DNA from: Takakia lepidozioides
Lineage: Eukaryota; Streptophyta; Takakiopsida; Takakiales; Takakiaceae
DNA length: 60,000 bases
Reading direction: 5' to 3'
NCBI GenBank assembly: GCA_030704615.1
Contig: CM060732.1
Span: forward strand, 80,625,171 to 80,685,170
Of the stretch, positions 1 through 9,875 are shown in pieces (position 1 is the first letter of the stretch; the number at the start of each line of letters is the position of its first letter). Below the pieces are notes generated by a model, which ran no database searches, was not told the origin of the DNA, and saw only the letters and a list, made by a program, of their open reading frames with translations. Made by a program: the position numbers and the translations under genes.

Positions 1-1425
1 TAAGTTGTTTTGGGGACAACTTGGGCTGCGTGGCAAAATACTTCACCGTGACATTGTCCGTGAACACCTTCACTGGGTTGGCACCAACATAGTGGCGCCA
101 AAGCTCAAGACAGTGCACCACCACCTTCATCTCTTTCTCGTGCGTCGGCCACCGTCGTTCCACTTCATTTAGTTTCTTACTTTCGTAAGCCACTGGACGT
201 CCATCTTGCATCAGTACACCCCCAATTGCGAAGTCCGACGCATCTGTATGTATCTCGAACAGACGATCGAACTCCGGGATTTTCAAGACTGGAGCTTCCG
301 CCATCCGCTGCTTCAATTTAGCAAAAGCTTGGCCACAAAAGGTGTTCCATGCCCAGACTTTGGATTTACACAGAAGGTCTGACACCGGCCCCGCGATCTT
401 GGCGAAATTTCTCACATACTTCCGGTAATAGGAGGCGAGTCCTAGGAAGGATCGCACTCCCGGGACCGAAGTCGGAGGCTCCCAGTCCAAGATTGCCCCC
501 ACCTTCCTGTCATCCATTCTGATCCCATCCTGTGTAATCACATGCCCCATGAACTCCACTTTTGTGACCCCGAATTCGCACTTTGAAGCTTTGGCATACA
601 ACTTCTCTTCTCGCAATTTTTGGAACACCCTTTTTCAGGTGTTCCAGGTGCTCCTCCTTTGTTTTCGAGTACACCAAGATGTCGTCGATGTACACGATCA
701 CAAAGTCATCCAACCACTCCTGAAAAATGTTGTTCATCAGCGTGCTAAATGTCGCTTGTGAGCCCAAAAGGCATCACCAAGAACTCATATGAACCATACC
801 TTGTCCTACACGCGGTCTTCTCCTCATCTCCTTCCGCCACCCGAATTTGATGATAGCCGGAGCGCAAGTCGATCCGGCTGAAATATTTCTCTCCTGCCAA
901 CCGATCGAAGAGGTCGTCGATCCTTGGCAAATGGTACCGGTTTTTTATAGTCACCTTATTCAGAGCCCTGTAATCGACACACATCCGCACCGTCCCATCC
1001 TTTTTATCTGCAAATAGCACCGGGGCTCCGTAAGGTGACTTACTCGGCCGGATGTACCCCTTTGACATTAGATCTTTGAGCTGAGTCTTCAGCTCGACCA
1101 ACTCTCTGTGGCTCAACCGGTAGGGCGCCTTGGCAGGCGGTTCCGATCCCGGTATCACCTCAATCTTGTGGTCAACTCCTCTTCGCGGTGGCAAACCGCT
1201 TGGTAAATCCTCCGGCATCACATCCTGGTATTTCTCCAAAATCCCCTTGATCCAATCTGAGCTCGGCTCCCCATCGCCTTCTCCCTTCACTTCTCTAATG
1301 AGAGCAAAAACTGGGGCTCGTGTGCCTCCTCCACGGCCCACTCCCTTGCTGACAGAAGGTTTATTCGCCCTCCCACGGGTTTGGGCATTTCCGACACTCG
1401 TAAGACCTCGCCACCATTCCCACAT
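1..1425 (-). pseudogene. Ty3/gypsy pol: reverse transcriptase and RNase H, frameshifted, runs off window
   Basis: This is the polymerase part of a Ty3/gypsy retrotransposon, which copies element RNA into DNA. Reading the minus strand from about 1,425, the RT motifs appear in order: [22 protein letters not shown] and the catalytic YIDDILVYS. They are followed by a connection segment (MDDRKVGAILDWEPP, then FLGLASYYRKYVRNF) and an RNase H start (HTDASDFAIGGVLMQDGRP), which continues out of the window at base 1. The frame shifts near 750-767, just after MPFGLTS where a few bases of the usual APATF motif are missing, and again near 600-640. The element is therefore probably inactive, or the read has indel errors. 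The frame also changes between this part and the upstream gag-protease ORF around 1,290-1,425. The integrase and 3' LTR must lie outside the window. The family assignment is firm. Confidence 0.93.
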
Positions 1426-2978
1426 GGCAGCGTGACTACTCTCTTGCGGCCATCTATGACCGCTCCGGATTTGCTCAAAAATGTCATCCCCAAAATGAGA
1501 TCCACTCCATCGATCTCGCAGATGGTGAAGTTCTCACGTCCCTCCCAACTCCCCAGTGGAAGAGGAACATCAAATGCCAACCTTGTCGCCAATTGCGGTT
1601 CTCCTTTGGCAGAACGCACCTCAATAGAGGCCCCCACGTCACTTGTCGGGAGTCCCAGCTTTTGTGCCGTTGCCGGTGTCATGAAGGAGTGCGACGCTCC
1701 TGTGTCCACCAATAACGACACGTTAGTTCCGGATATTATCCCATCCACGAACAATAACTGACTCCCTTTACGTAAGGCGCCAGTTTCCTGATACAACTCA
1801 CAAGAAAATTTGCCTACCTTGCAAGTCCTGGCGACCACCGCTTCCACCAAGCGACTGATGGTATCTTCCGATAGCTCTGTGGTCGCCCGAGTCATGTTCA
1901 ATTGCCGGGGCTTCGTGCACTTCTTGGCCATGTGCCCGGGCTCCCCGCAATTGAAACACACTCCATCAAAGGTTGCCTTCTGTCCGCCATAGGCCGCTCC
2001 ACCCACTTTTCCTTTCGAAGCACCGGGTGCCGCCTTGACTTGTGATGGCCCTCCCTTCGATTTCCACGTGCCATTGTCGCCGCGTGGCCTATCCCACTTC
2101 TTTTCCGGTCGGAAGGAGTCACCTTCCCGCCGGGTCTTCTTGTGGTTCAGCTCCGTACGACCTTGTCTTTCACCCCTAGGGACATCCGAGAAACATTCAG
2201 CCCTCTCAATTGCCTCGTTCAAAGTCTTAGGTGGCTTCTCCTCCAACTTCCGCCTGGCCCATGGGGCCAGTCCTGGCACAAAGTTGAAGACCATTTCCGG
2301 TTCTGCCATGTCCGCGACTTCGAGCAAAAGCACATTGAAAGCCTGGACATATCCCCGAGTGTCATCTGTTTGCTTCAAATTCCTCATCTTGTCCCGGGCA
2401 AGCCAGGACGCGTTGAGGGGCACAAACTGTCTCTTCATCAATTCCTTGACCCCACTCCAGTTCCAGGTTTCCGGGCTTGGACCTCGGTTGTGAAGGCGTT
2501 TCTGCCACCATTGTTGAGCATAGCCCCTCAAATAGGTGGGAGCCACTTCCACCCGATCCTCGTCACTCAACTTGGCCGCCCAGAAGTACTGCTTTAGCTC
2601 CAGGAGCCAGGTGTTGAGTGCCTTCCGATTTCGGACACCCTCGAAGGTGCCGGGTTCCTTAGGCTTCACCTTAAACTTTGCCTTAGTGGAAGTGGCATTA
2701 GCCGCCTTCAACACGTCTTTCAGCGTCCCGCCAAACTGCGCCAACAACCCTTCCCAAAAGGCTGCCAGCATGGGAGGCATCTGTTGGTCGGTCGGAGCTC
2801 TCAGGGATTCCTCGGGCTCTGACTCCTCGGATTCCTCTCGCTCTTGAGCGGCCCCGTTTTCGGAAACCTGCATCGCTTCCTCAAACGGCCGCCTCGGTGA
2901 CACGTCGCCCCTATCGGGCTCACCAGGATCATCATTTTTTGGGCCGTTCCGCTGTCGCTTTGGCTTGCCCGACCCCAT
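1287..2978 (-). CDS. Ty3/gypsy gag-protease
   Basis: This is the capsid/nucleocapsid and aspartic protease ORF of the gypsy element whose pol follows on the same strand. I start it at the ATG at 2,978 ([11 protein letters not shown]), because the longer upstream reading begins at a non-ATG codon. An acidic and basic N-terminal stretch is followed by a gag core ([20 protein letters not shown], then YAQQWWQKR). A CCHC zinc knuckle ([14 protein letters not shown]) follows, then a retropepsin motif ([12 protein letters not shown]) and the flap-like region [10 protein letters not shown]. The ORF ends at 1,287 and overlaps the RT frame by about 140 bases. This could be a natural gag-pol frameshift or a decay indel. 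The frame is open for about 560 codons, much better preserved than the CACTA sequence beside it. Confidence 0.92.
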   Translation of the reverse strand: MGSGKPKRQRNGPKNDDPGEPDRGDVSPRRPFEEAMQVSENGAAQEREESEESEPEESLRAPTDQQMPPMLAAFWEGLLAQFGGTLKDVLKAANATSTKAKFKVKPKEPGTFEGVRNRKALNTWLLELKQYFWAAKLSDEDRVEVAPTYLRGYAQQWWQKRLHNRGPSPETWNWSGVKELMKRQFVPLNASWLARDKMRNLKQTDDTRGYVQAFNVLLLEVADMAEPEMVFNFVPGLAPWARRKLEEKPPKTLNEAIERAECFSDVPRGERQGRTELNHKKTRREGDSFRPEKKWDRPRGDNGTWKSKGGPSQVKAAPGASKGKVGGAAYGGQKATFDGVCFNCGEPGHMAKKCTKPRQLNMTRATTELSEDTISRLVEAVVARTCKVGKFSCELYQETGALRKGSQLLFVDGIISGTNVSLLVDTGASHSFMTPATAQKLGLPTSDVGASIEVRSAKGEPQLATRLAFDVPLPLGSWEGRENFTICEIDGVDLILGMTFLSKSGAVIDGRKRVVTLPCGNGGEVLRVSEMPKPVGGRINLLSAREWAVEEAHEPQFLLSLEK

Positions 2979-3019
2979 GATGAGGCCAATCCCAAGGACG
3001 ATCACGTACTGAACTCTAA

Positions 3020-3031
3020 GCTCTGATACCA
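3020..3031 (-). other. Primer-binding site of the gypsy element (initiator Met-tRNA type)
   Basis: On the minus strand these twelve bases read TGGTATCAGAGC, the usual plant LTR-retrotransposon site that pairs with the 3' end of initiator methionine tRNA. It lies 42 bases upstream of the gag ATG and places the 5' LTR immediately beyond, at higher coordinates. Confidence 0.85.
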
Positions 3032-3032
3032 A

Positions 3033-3720
3033 GTCTCGCGCACCTCACTTCGGTAAGCTCCCCTTCAAGTCATAGTTACTCGCTTTGATGCGCGCGCCTA
3101 ACTCCCAACCTGGCCGCCGGGCCAACTTGGAGCTTCGGCTGCTCACCGGGGCATAACGGTCCCCCTTTGATCTCCCAAAGAACCCTCCACCGATTTGGGC
3201 CCAGCGGGAATTCCCTTTGGTAGTTGGCAGTCCGGAACAGCTCCCCACTCTTTGGTCGCTTTCCGGCTCGCTCGCTTACTCACTAGTTTTTGGTCACCAA
3301 CGGGCTTGCACCGTTCTCGGGGTTACTACTCCCTATATATACTTCTGTAGCTGTCCGCGGGGGTTTCACAACCAGCCATGCCATTTTATGGCGAACCACC
3401 ACAAAAACCCTCGACTCCCGGTGATGAGTTGCGGTGAGTCTTGGCCCACTCACCACGGCCCCTATGGACCGTGATGAGTCCCAAGACTCCCCACGACTCC
3501 CACCACGAGGTCTCCGCCCCCATGGTGAGTCCTATGCCACCCCCACTAAGTCCCGCTAAGCTACCACCACCCCTTTGTGAAGCCACCCCCACCGCATCCC
3601 GGTGTGCGGGGCTCCACCTAGTGAGCACCTCCGCCTCCTTGAGTGCTTTGGGCACTCAAGGGTGCTTCAGCCCCCCGTACCTATTGCTGCCACTGCCCCC
3701 ACCACAGGGGCAGCCCCTCA
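3033..3720 (-). mobile_element. Probable 5' LTR of the gypsy element
   Basis: The LTR is inferred from its position, between the primer-binding site at 3,020-3,031 and the point near 3,735 where CACTA transposase coding sequence resumes. The exact ends are not proven. A TG start at about 3,720 in element orientation is possible. It contains a clear minus-strand TATA box (see 3,332-3,342) about 300 bases from the primer-binding site, as expected for the U3-R junction. The sequence is rich in C and in short CACGACTCCC-like runs. The partner 3' LTR is outside the window, so no LTR comparison was possible. Confidence 0.6.
3332..3342 (-). promoter_or_regulatory. TATA box in gypsy LTR
   Basis: The minus strand reads GTATATATAGGG here. 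It lies inside the inferred LTR, upstream of the gag-pol ORFs in the right orientation, so it is the likely core promoter of the element. Confidence 0.55.
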
Positions 3721-3737
3721 TGTGTCCCGACCCCCCT

Positions 3738-4720
3738 GCCCTCAAGGCAAAGGGCCGCGACAGAAAGGAGCTTGAGGAGCAGGGTCGCATGCGCCATCTA
3801 TGGGCCGAACAAAATGGTGTGGACCCAAAGGGTATTGTATGGTGAAAGTATAGGCGCGCACCTTGGCAAACAAAGGAGGAATACAAGAAAATGATAGCCA
3901 CCATAAGTGCTGTCCGAACACCAACTGGTTATGGGTCATCCCTCCGTACGAATTTCAGCCAAGAAGACGGGGTCCATGGTTTGAAGTCTCATGACTACCA
4001 CAATCTATTGCAAGACATCTTACCCGCTACAGTACGTGGAACATTGACTCCCGAGGTTCGTGAGACAATCTATAGATTGGGAGGCTTGTTCCGGTGGATT
4101 TGCTCCAAAAAGTTGGAAGAAGCAGATTTTCCACGCATGAAGAAGGAAGCGGCGGAGGTAATGTGTATGTTGGAGATGCACCTTCCTCCCTCCTTCTTTG
4201 ACATCCAAGTGCACTTGGTAGTGCACTTAGTGGAAGAGGCTTCGATTGCCGGCCCCGTTCATTCTTAGTGGATGTACTTCCTTGAGCGTTATATGAAGAC
4301 TTTGAAAGGATTTGTAAGACAAATGGCGCACCCGGAGGGTAGCATGGCGGAGGGGTATACGTTGAAGAAGCTATGTTCTATTTCACGGAGTACATGGCAA
4401 GGGTGGATGAGGAATCCCCTTGGATTTGGAAGGAAGAGGAGGATACACGAACCAAGAACATCATTTTGCCCAAAAAAATCAAAGAGGGTAAAATTGCCGA
4501 CCTTAGTGATTGAGCAAGCGCATGACTTACTGAAGAACACCCCATCCATACATGAGTGAGAGACAAGATACACTAATCTTGTTCAGCAACGAGAGGAGGA
4601 GACGCTTGCATGGAGGCGGAACCATCCAAGGCCGGTACTAGACGCCCACGACGAGGAGCGGGCCGCCGGAATGTTCCTTCACAAAATTTGCCCATGGAAT
4701 TGCAGCCTCTAAGTTTATTC
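3738..4720 (+). pseudogene. CACTA (En/Spm-type) transposase C-terminal region, DUF4218-like, broken
   Basis: This is the remains of the transposase of a CACTA DNA transposon. Recognisable stretches in order are KGRDRKELEEQG, IRTPTGYG-like AVRTPTGYGSS, GLKSHDYHNLLQDILP, VREVIYRLG-like RETIYRLGGLFRW, EIMCMLEMHFPPSFFD-like CMLEMHLPPSFFDIQVHL and WMYFLERYMKTLKGFVRQ, all typical of the DUF4218 part. The reading is broken by a TGA at 3,843, by a TAG at 4,266-4,268 just before the WMYFLERYMK motif, and by a frameshift near 4,363, after which EEAMFYFTEYMARVDEE is read in a different frame. Further stops follow. The N-terminal part (DUF4216-free TNP2 core) is missing to the left, where the gypsy LTR begins. 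This fits an insertion of the gypsy element into an older CACTA copy. Confidence 0.85.
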
Positions 4721-4739
4721 CAACAGTGGCTTTAGATTT

Positions 4740-5180
4740 CAGTTTATGACGCCGTTGCTCAAGGAGAGGTGGTTTCAGATTTGGTGCAAGACATTACAAG
4801 GGCCCCTCTCAATTCGCGACCTCATACACGGCGGTTTGGGTTCACGGTCGGCATGTTCAGCCATCTCCACATTGCCATGGATTCTGCAGGCACCAAGCAA
4901 GGTCTTCATTTTGCAAACATGTCGAGCTCTTTCCAGATTTCAATATGCATATCAGGCCTGAGTCTGATAAGAGGGCAAAACATGCTGAAATAGGTTGAAG
5001 AATAAAGTGCCCTCACGGCCTGCTAATGGCAGGATAACAAGATAGTTAATAATCTTGCACGAGTTTGAATTCGAAGTTGCCCCTGCCCAAACTCAGCCCG
5101 ATCCTCCTCGTCATCAGAATCAGCATGTCCCTGCATCTCGTGTTTCCCACGGTTCATTCACATTATATGTAGATTCGTGC
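4740..5180 (+). pseudogene. Degenerate CACTA linker between transposase and DUF4216 region
   Basis: This stretch joins the transposase remnant to the DUF4216 remnant. Short patches such as GEVVSDLVQDITRAP and FTVGMFSHLH can be read in shifting frames, and stop codons are frequent. It most likely carried an intron or lost coding sequence of the same transposon. No independent gene is seen. Confidence 0.4.
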
Positions 5181-5187
5181 TCTTGAC

Positions 5188-5891
5188 ATGAAGCGCAAAA
5201 CAACCTTTGATTCTGGCTTGTGTGCCACATATTGGCAAGACTCCGTGTGGGGCAAGGGAGATACACGACTTGCTATGAGCAAACTTGAGTACATTGGAGA
5301 GCTTGAGAGCATACTCCAACTTCAGTATACAAGGTACCGGCCTCTTCTCTTCAAGGGAAGGTGGTTCCAGCCACATCTTGGCCCTCCGCAACATTAGTGC
5401 AAGATGATTGTGGTTTCATGCGTGTCAATGCAGATAGGCTCAACCCTACTCAACGTCTCTCCGATGAGCCTTTTTCACAGCCTTCAGACATGGAGCAAGT
5501 TTTCTTCTCCGATGACAAAACAAGAGGGGGGAATTGGAAGGTGGTTGTGCATGCTCAGCCAAGAGGAAGACGTATCTATCATGGTCTCGGATCTCCATGG
5601 GGTGAGGCAATTGCGGTGGACGGAGAGACTGGTCATAATGATGCTGATGATGGAGGTTGGGTAGAGGGGGTAGAAGATGATGATGACGCCCCGGACAATG
5701 CATCTTGGACCCTATATGATGAAGCCTTAGAAGATACGGATGTTGGAGAAGGAGACGAAGACACGGCCATTGACAACGAGGTGGAGGATGATTCGGAGGT
5801 GCCTTTTGAGAGCCGGACCATTTATGACGAAGAAGACTTGCAGCTTGATGAGGATGAAGAGGCTCCGGATGATGATGTTCAAGTTGATTAG
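5188..5891 (+). pseudogene. CACTA-associated DUF4216-like protein with acidic tail
   Basis: This is the second conserved coding block of the CACTA transposon. DUF4216-type features are visible: GDTRLAMSKLEYIGELESIL, FKGRWFQPHL, LVQDDCGFMRVNADRLNPTQ and PSDMEQVFFSDD followed by WKVVVHAQPRGRR. The first half (5,188-5,397) and the second half (from about 5,361) lie in different frames, so there is at least one indel near 5,390. The second frame runs on to a stop at 5,889-5,891 through a strongly acidic tail of Asp and Glu (about 90 residues). The role of DUF4216 is unknown, but it is regularly found next to CACTA transposases in plants. Its placement between the transposase remnant and the terminal repeat at 6,774 supports a single element. 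Confidence 0.83.
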
Positions 5892-6224
5892 ACACAAAAT
5901 CAAAGCTACATAACAATTCCCGCACCGAACTGGACCCATCCCTTCGATTGATTGTACATATACATGCATATTGTACTTTATTTCTATGATTCATCAAATA
6001 TGGCTGTGGCTGGTAGTCTTTCAAGAAAGAAGGCAGAGACAATGAATATGTTGGAGCAACACATACAGATGTGGTATCAAGAGAATTATCAAAATGAATG
6101 TCACAATCTACAAGAAGGTCCACAACAACAAACTAAACCATAAAGAAAAACAAACACCCTATCCCAGTACCATATGAAAAAAAAAAAAAAAAACTAAGAA
6201 CCCCAAAGGCCCTAAACCTATAAA

Positions 6225-6774
6225 GCCCTGCCGTCGCCGCCTGCGACCCCCACGCGTCGCAAACTGCGACGCGTTTTTTTTGGATTTATGAGGCCGGGGG
6301 TCGCAAACGGTGACGGCCAGCCGTCGCAAAATGTAACATGTTTTTTTGTTTTGAAAGAATAGGGCAGCCGGGTAGTTTGCGACGCCCGGCCGTCGCAGGG
6401 GCCATTTGCCCTTCATGCCACCATGCGACGGCCGGGCCTTGCAAGAAAGGGCTGCAATGAAAGAAAATGGAAGAAATGGTTTTTTTTTTTCCGGCGTGCG
6501 ACGACTGGCCGTCGCCAGAAAGGGCTGCCTTCTGCCCTTCGCTGGGGGCGACGTTTGGGCGTCGCACGGAAGGGCTGCCATTTTCCCTTCATCACTCCGT
6601 GCGACGGCCAGGCGTCGTCGCCTGGCCCCGGCGCCAGGTTTCACTCTCGTGGGGTTTGGCTGCGACGGCCCGGCGTCGCAACTACGCTCCGCGGGGTTGG
6701 CGTCGCACGCTCGGCGCCGCACGGGGCGTGGGGGCGCGGCTAGCATCGCAAACCCCCCCCCATTTGCTGTAGTG
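6225..6774 (+). mobile_element. CACTA subterminal repeat region and terminal inverted repeat
   Basis: The last 13 bases, ATTTGCTGTAGTG ending at 6,774, are the reverse complement of CACTACAGCAAAT, a typical CACTA terminus. They are preceded by a GC-rich 530-base zone with at least ten copies of GCGACG or CGTCGC, mostly as facing pairs such as GCGTCGCAAACTGCGACGC near 6,255. In CACTA elements, repeated short motifs close to the ends bind the element's own DNA-binding protein, and this zone fits that role. The three bases after the terminus are TTG, the expected length for a CACTA target duplication. The opposite end is outside the window or was lost. Confidence 0.85.
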
Positions 6775-6779
6775 TTGAG

Positions 6780-7565
6780 AGGGATCCCTCGGATTGAACT
6801 CCCAAGTTTTAGACCAACAGTCTGTGTATCTTTCCACATCCGTTGGATTACCCCCTTTCTTCGGTCTCCACTAATCTACAAAAACTTTTTTGTAATTGGG
6901 ATCCCCACTATCTCGTACAACATCCGATATTGTCATTCCCATCCAAACAGGAAATTTTTTCGTATTATTTGGGCGAACAAGGACAAAGAAACAATTTTCA
7001 ATATCCTTGAATGGATTCAATGGTACCTTTGGTCGGCCACACCTCGGACCACAGTAGGGGTTCGACATTTTTCCTCATCAGGCAACACGTCACGAGATTG
7101 CATATAAATGCCGTATCTCCTATGGTACTCTGCCAATTTTGTTGCTGGCCAAACTCCCTCGAGAAGTTTGTCATTTGATTCTTCCAAATGAAGATTGAGT
7201 TCTTCAAGAATATTTGTCCAATATTGATCGTATTGTTTCATGACATTTCCATAGTGATCATCCATAACCATCCCTTTTATCCAAAAATCCATGTATTTTT
7301 TAATACCAGACTTGATGCAAGATTGCTTCCCTGAGGAATCCTCATCATCTCCCCAAATAGGCTTCTTAGATACTGCTTTTGGCTCTCCAACTGGGAGCAT
7401 CGAAGAACCATCATCTTTTGCTTTCCATATCTTAACATTGTCATTTTTTGGAAGCCAATGTGAATCTGTCGTTGAAGATGTGTAGAACTCTTTGTTGAAC
7501 TGGGCACCTGATCTTTTTGGATTGGAAGTCGCAGCCGAGCGACTCCTGTGGCAGTAGCTGCTCAT
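6780..7565 (-). CDS. Unknown protein or transposon ORF fragments
   Basis: Two minus-strand frames look coherent but are not recognised. The first, about 180 codons from 7,565 to 7,017, is rich in charged and aromatic residues (KYMDFWIKGMVMDD, NVMKQYDQYWTNILEELN, LAEYHRRYGIYMQSRDVLP). The second, from about 7,068 down, includes FPVWMGMTISDV and PNYKKVFVD, then a stop, then RPKKGG. The order suggests one interrupted coding region with an indel near 7,050. The W-hydrophobic-G and WW-P type pattern loosely resembles the ORF at 58.8-59.4 kb. It could be the C-terminal module of a transposon protein or an exon of an unknown gene. No function is proposed. Confidence 0.35.
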
Positions 7566-7740
7566 TGTCCACTAACACTTTAATCGATATAGCTTTAACG
7601 TGTCCTGAGCCTGATGACAACATCCCATTGTCCACAACGGTGTGGAGACGATTTGACACATCTTTATTGTCTCCCAGGTGAGCTAGGTGATCCTGATCAT
7701 GACAAAATCACATTTTCCAGTTCGGTGTGGAGGCGATTCA

Positions 7741-9032
7741 TTAGCGATTCATCCGACCCATTTTAAATTGTGTCCCAGCCCCCGACAACCTCGAAAATGT
7801 CGATGTCTCTTGTGACCAAATTTCATTGTCAACAAACAATTTCTCTTCCGACAATTTGAGTGATGCAGTGGGGGTTACATTGTTGCCGGATGGACTGGGA
7901 CCAGAAGGTGAAACCCCTGCTGTTGTCACTGCCAAGTTCTCCGTTGCTACTACATTTTTCAAAGATGCACTGGAGGTTACACTGCTGCCGGATGGACTGA
8001 GCCCAGAAGGTGAAACCCCTGCTATTGTCACAGTTGTCGATTTCCCCGTTGCTATTACACTTTTGTATGATGCACTGGGGGTTAACTGTTGCCGGATGGA
8101 CTGGGCCCAGAAGGTGAAACTCCTGCTGTTGTCACTGCCAATTTCTCCGTCACTACATTTTTCAAAGATGCACTGGACGTTACACTGTTGCCTGATGGAC
8201 TGGGCCCAGAAGGTGAAACCCCTGCTATTGTCACTGCCAATTTCTCCGTTACTAGTACACTTTTGAATGATGCACTGGGGGTTAAACTGTTGCCGGATGG
8301 ACTGGGCCCAGAAGGTGCTGTTGTCACTGCCAATTTCTCCATTGCTACTACATTTTTCAATGATGCGCTGGGGGCTACACTGTTGCCGGATGGACTGGGC
8401 CCAGAAGGTGTAACCCCTGCTGTTGTCACTGCCAAGTTCTCCGTTGCTACTACACTGTTCCCAGATGGACTTGGCCCTGAAGACGGCACAGATGTCTTTC
8501 GATCCGACGATGAATTGGTAGACTGACTGCTCTGGGCCAAATGTTTTGAGAATGCAGTGGAGGTAAGATTGTTGCCTGATGAGCTGGGTCCAGAAGATGG
8601 CACTCCGGCTCCCTTCAGTGCCAAATTCTCCACCGGTGTTACCTTGCTCCCAGGTATTTTTGGTCCTTCAGACGGGACCTCCGTTGTCCTTACTGACTCC
8701 TTAAGTCTCAAGGATGAAGCTTCTCCATCTGACGATGACTGCATAGACTCCACATCTTCCCTTAGCTTTTGAGAAATAACATTGCTGACTGGGCTTCTTG
8801 GGGGATTGAAATTTCTGCTGAGCTGATTCATCGCCACACCAAAGCTAAAGCTACCACCGCTGAAATCTGTCCTCTCATTGCAAAGAGTCTCGCTAGGTAG
8901 CCGAAGATCTCTGGCACATAGTGTGGTGGGAGCTTGGAAAAGAATCAGAGCCAGGACACTCAGGAGGTGAAATATGGTGAGGCCAAAGGGCGTCCTTTTG
9001 CAGGTACTGATATGGGTGGATATAACGTCCAT
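7741..9032 (-). CDS. Secreted repetitive SGPSPSGN-motif precursor (frameshifted), putative multi-copy peptide precursor
   Basis: I start it at the ATG at 9,032 (MDVISTH). A charged N-terminus leads into a hydrophobic run (LTIFHLLSVLALILF) and a likely signal-peptide cleavage after TTLCA, so the product should be secreted. From about residue 120 there are nine units of about 33 residues, each holding a version of the core SGPSPSGNS, with ASLKNVVATEKLAVTTAGV-type spacers. On the minus strand the cores lie near 8,660, 8,580, 8,470, 8,400, 8,300, 8,200, 8,100, 8,000 and 7,895. The outer copies are more diverged, and the inner ones are nearly identical in DNA. At about 8,080 one A is missing from an AAA run relative to sister units. 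This ends the frame right after SGNS. The last two units continue in the other frame to 7,741. The core resembles plant PIP-type (SGPSxxG) and more loosely CLE or IDA peptides, but a hydroxyproline-rich wall protein is also possible. Confidence 0.65.
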
Positions 9033-9179
9033 GTGAACTCGAACCTGTGACAGGTTTGGCGGGGCGTTGAACCGTTCATCTCGGTTCAACAACTGTCTGG
9101 CGAGAAGAATGGGGCTGTCATGTGATGAAGCAGGAGGTGGCAGGCTCTATGTGATCATGGCTACATGTGAATAGGATGT

Positions 9180-9190
9180 GATATAGAAAA
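9180..9190 (-). promoter_or_regulatory. Possible TATA box upstream of the repetitive secreted precursor
   Basis: The minus strand reads TTTTCTATATCAC here, about 150 bases upstream of the chosen ATG at 9,032. A CT-rich tract (9,203-9,219), common in plant 5' regions, lies just beyond. It is a weak match, supported by position only. Confidence 0.3.
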
Positions 9191-9202
9191 GATTAGGGAT
9201 TC

Positions 9203-9219
9203 TCTCTCTCTCTCTCTCC
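9203..9219 (+). repeat. CT microsatellite
   Basis: A run of eight CT dinucleotides, followed by CCTGGC. It may belong to the promoter region of the minus-strand secreted precursor. Confidence 0.85.
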
Positions 9220-9747
9220 CTGGCGTGAAAAGTCGTAGATATGAGCTGTGAACAGGGATAGAGAAACAGGGATAGAGAAACAAGGATAGAGAAAAAGGCA
9301 TCGAGAAAGTGCCGTGAGATTGAAGAACAGAGCTGGAATGGGGGAGAATCGTGCATGGTGTGGAGGCTAGGAGGACTAGATATGTTCTAGTACCATGTGC
9401 CATCGTTGTGAATTCATACTGTACCTGTCCAGTGAGTTTTAGATTGCTGGGACTCGAGCGGATGTTTGGCGTGAGTTACTATCGTGTAATTGTACATGAC
9501 TGGAATGAAGAAAGGTATTGTGAGCACTAAGCGTGTGACAGGAATGTGGCAAGAGCCACTGTAGGCTCTACTTGGCACTGTGTGATAATCTCCCTAAAGT
9601 AGAGGAGCTTTTGCATTGTTGATTGGGCCAAGAATTAGTTGGATACAGACGGTGTGCAAAGAAGAAGAAAAGAAAAATCAAATAGACCTGAACTACGAAG
9701 GGCTATTTGAGCCTGTAGGAATTGAAAGACTGAGGAATGTGAGATCT

Positions 9748-9759
9748 TGGTATCAGAGC
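9748..9759 (+). other. Primer-binding site of second gypsy-like element
   Basis: The plus strand reads TGGTATCAGAGC, complementary to the 3' end of initiator Met-tRNA, 116 bases before a gag ATG. It implies that the sequence just upstream, within about 9.2-9.74 kb, is an LTR. I could not fix the LTR boundaries, because no second copy is present in the window. Confidence 0.75.
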
Positions 9760-9875
9760 AGATTTCGACCTTTTGGGATTTGTGGTTTATGAGCCAATTG
9801 ACATTCGGCTTTGGAAGCTCGTTGCTTCAGTGGAATATAATCTCTAAAGGTAGGTGTAGCATATCTCCAGAGTCG

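Noticed and set aside
5446-6123. Minus-strand ORF of 225 codons
   Set aside because: Antisense of the acidic DUF4216-region tail. GAT/GAG codons read backwards give long His/Pro/Leu-rich frames.
6406-7107. Long plus-strand ORF of 233 codons and overlapping ORFs on both strands
   Set aside because: They lie in the GC-rich CACTA subterminal repeat array. Low stop frequency comes from composition, and the peptides are Arg/Ala/Pro-rich without domains.
7826-8526. Plus-strand ORFs with LLPDGLGPEGETPAVVTA repeats
   Set aside because: They are the reverse-strand shadow of the repeat precursor. Only the minus strand has a signal peptide and ATG. The plus frames begin at non-ATG codons, though the repeat makes both strands look patterned.
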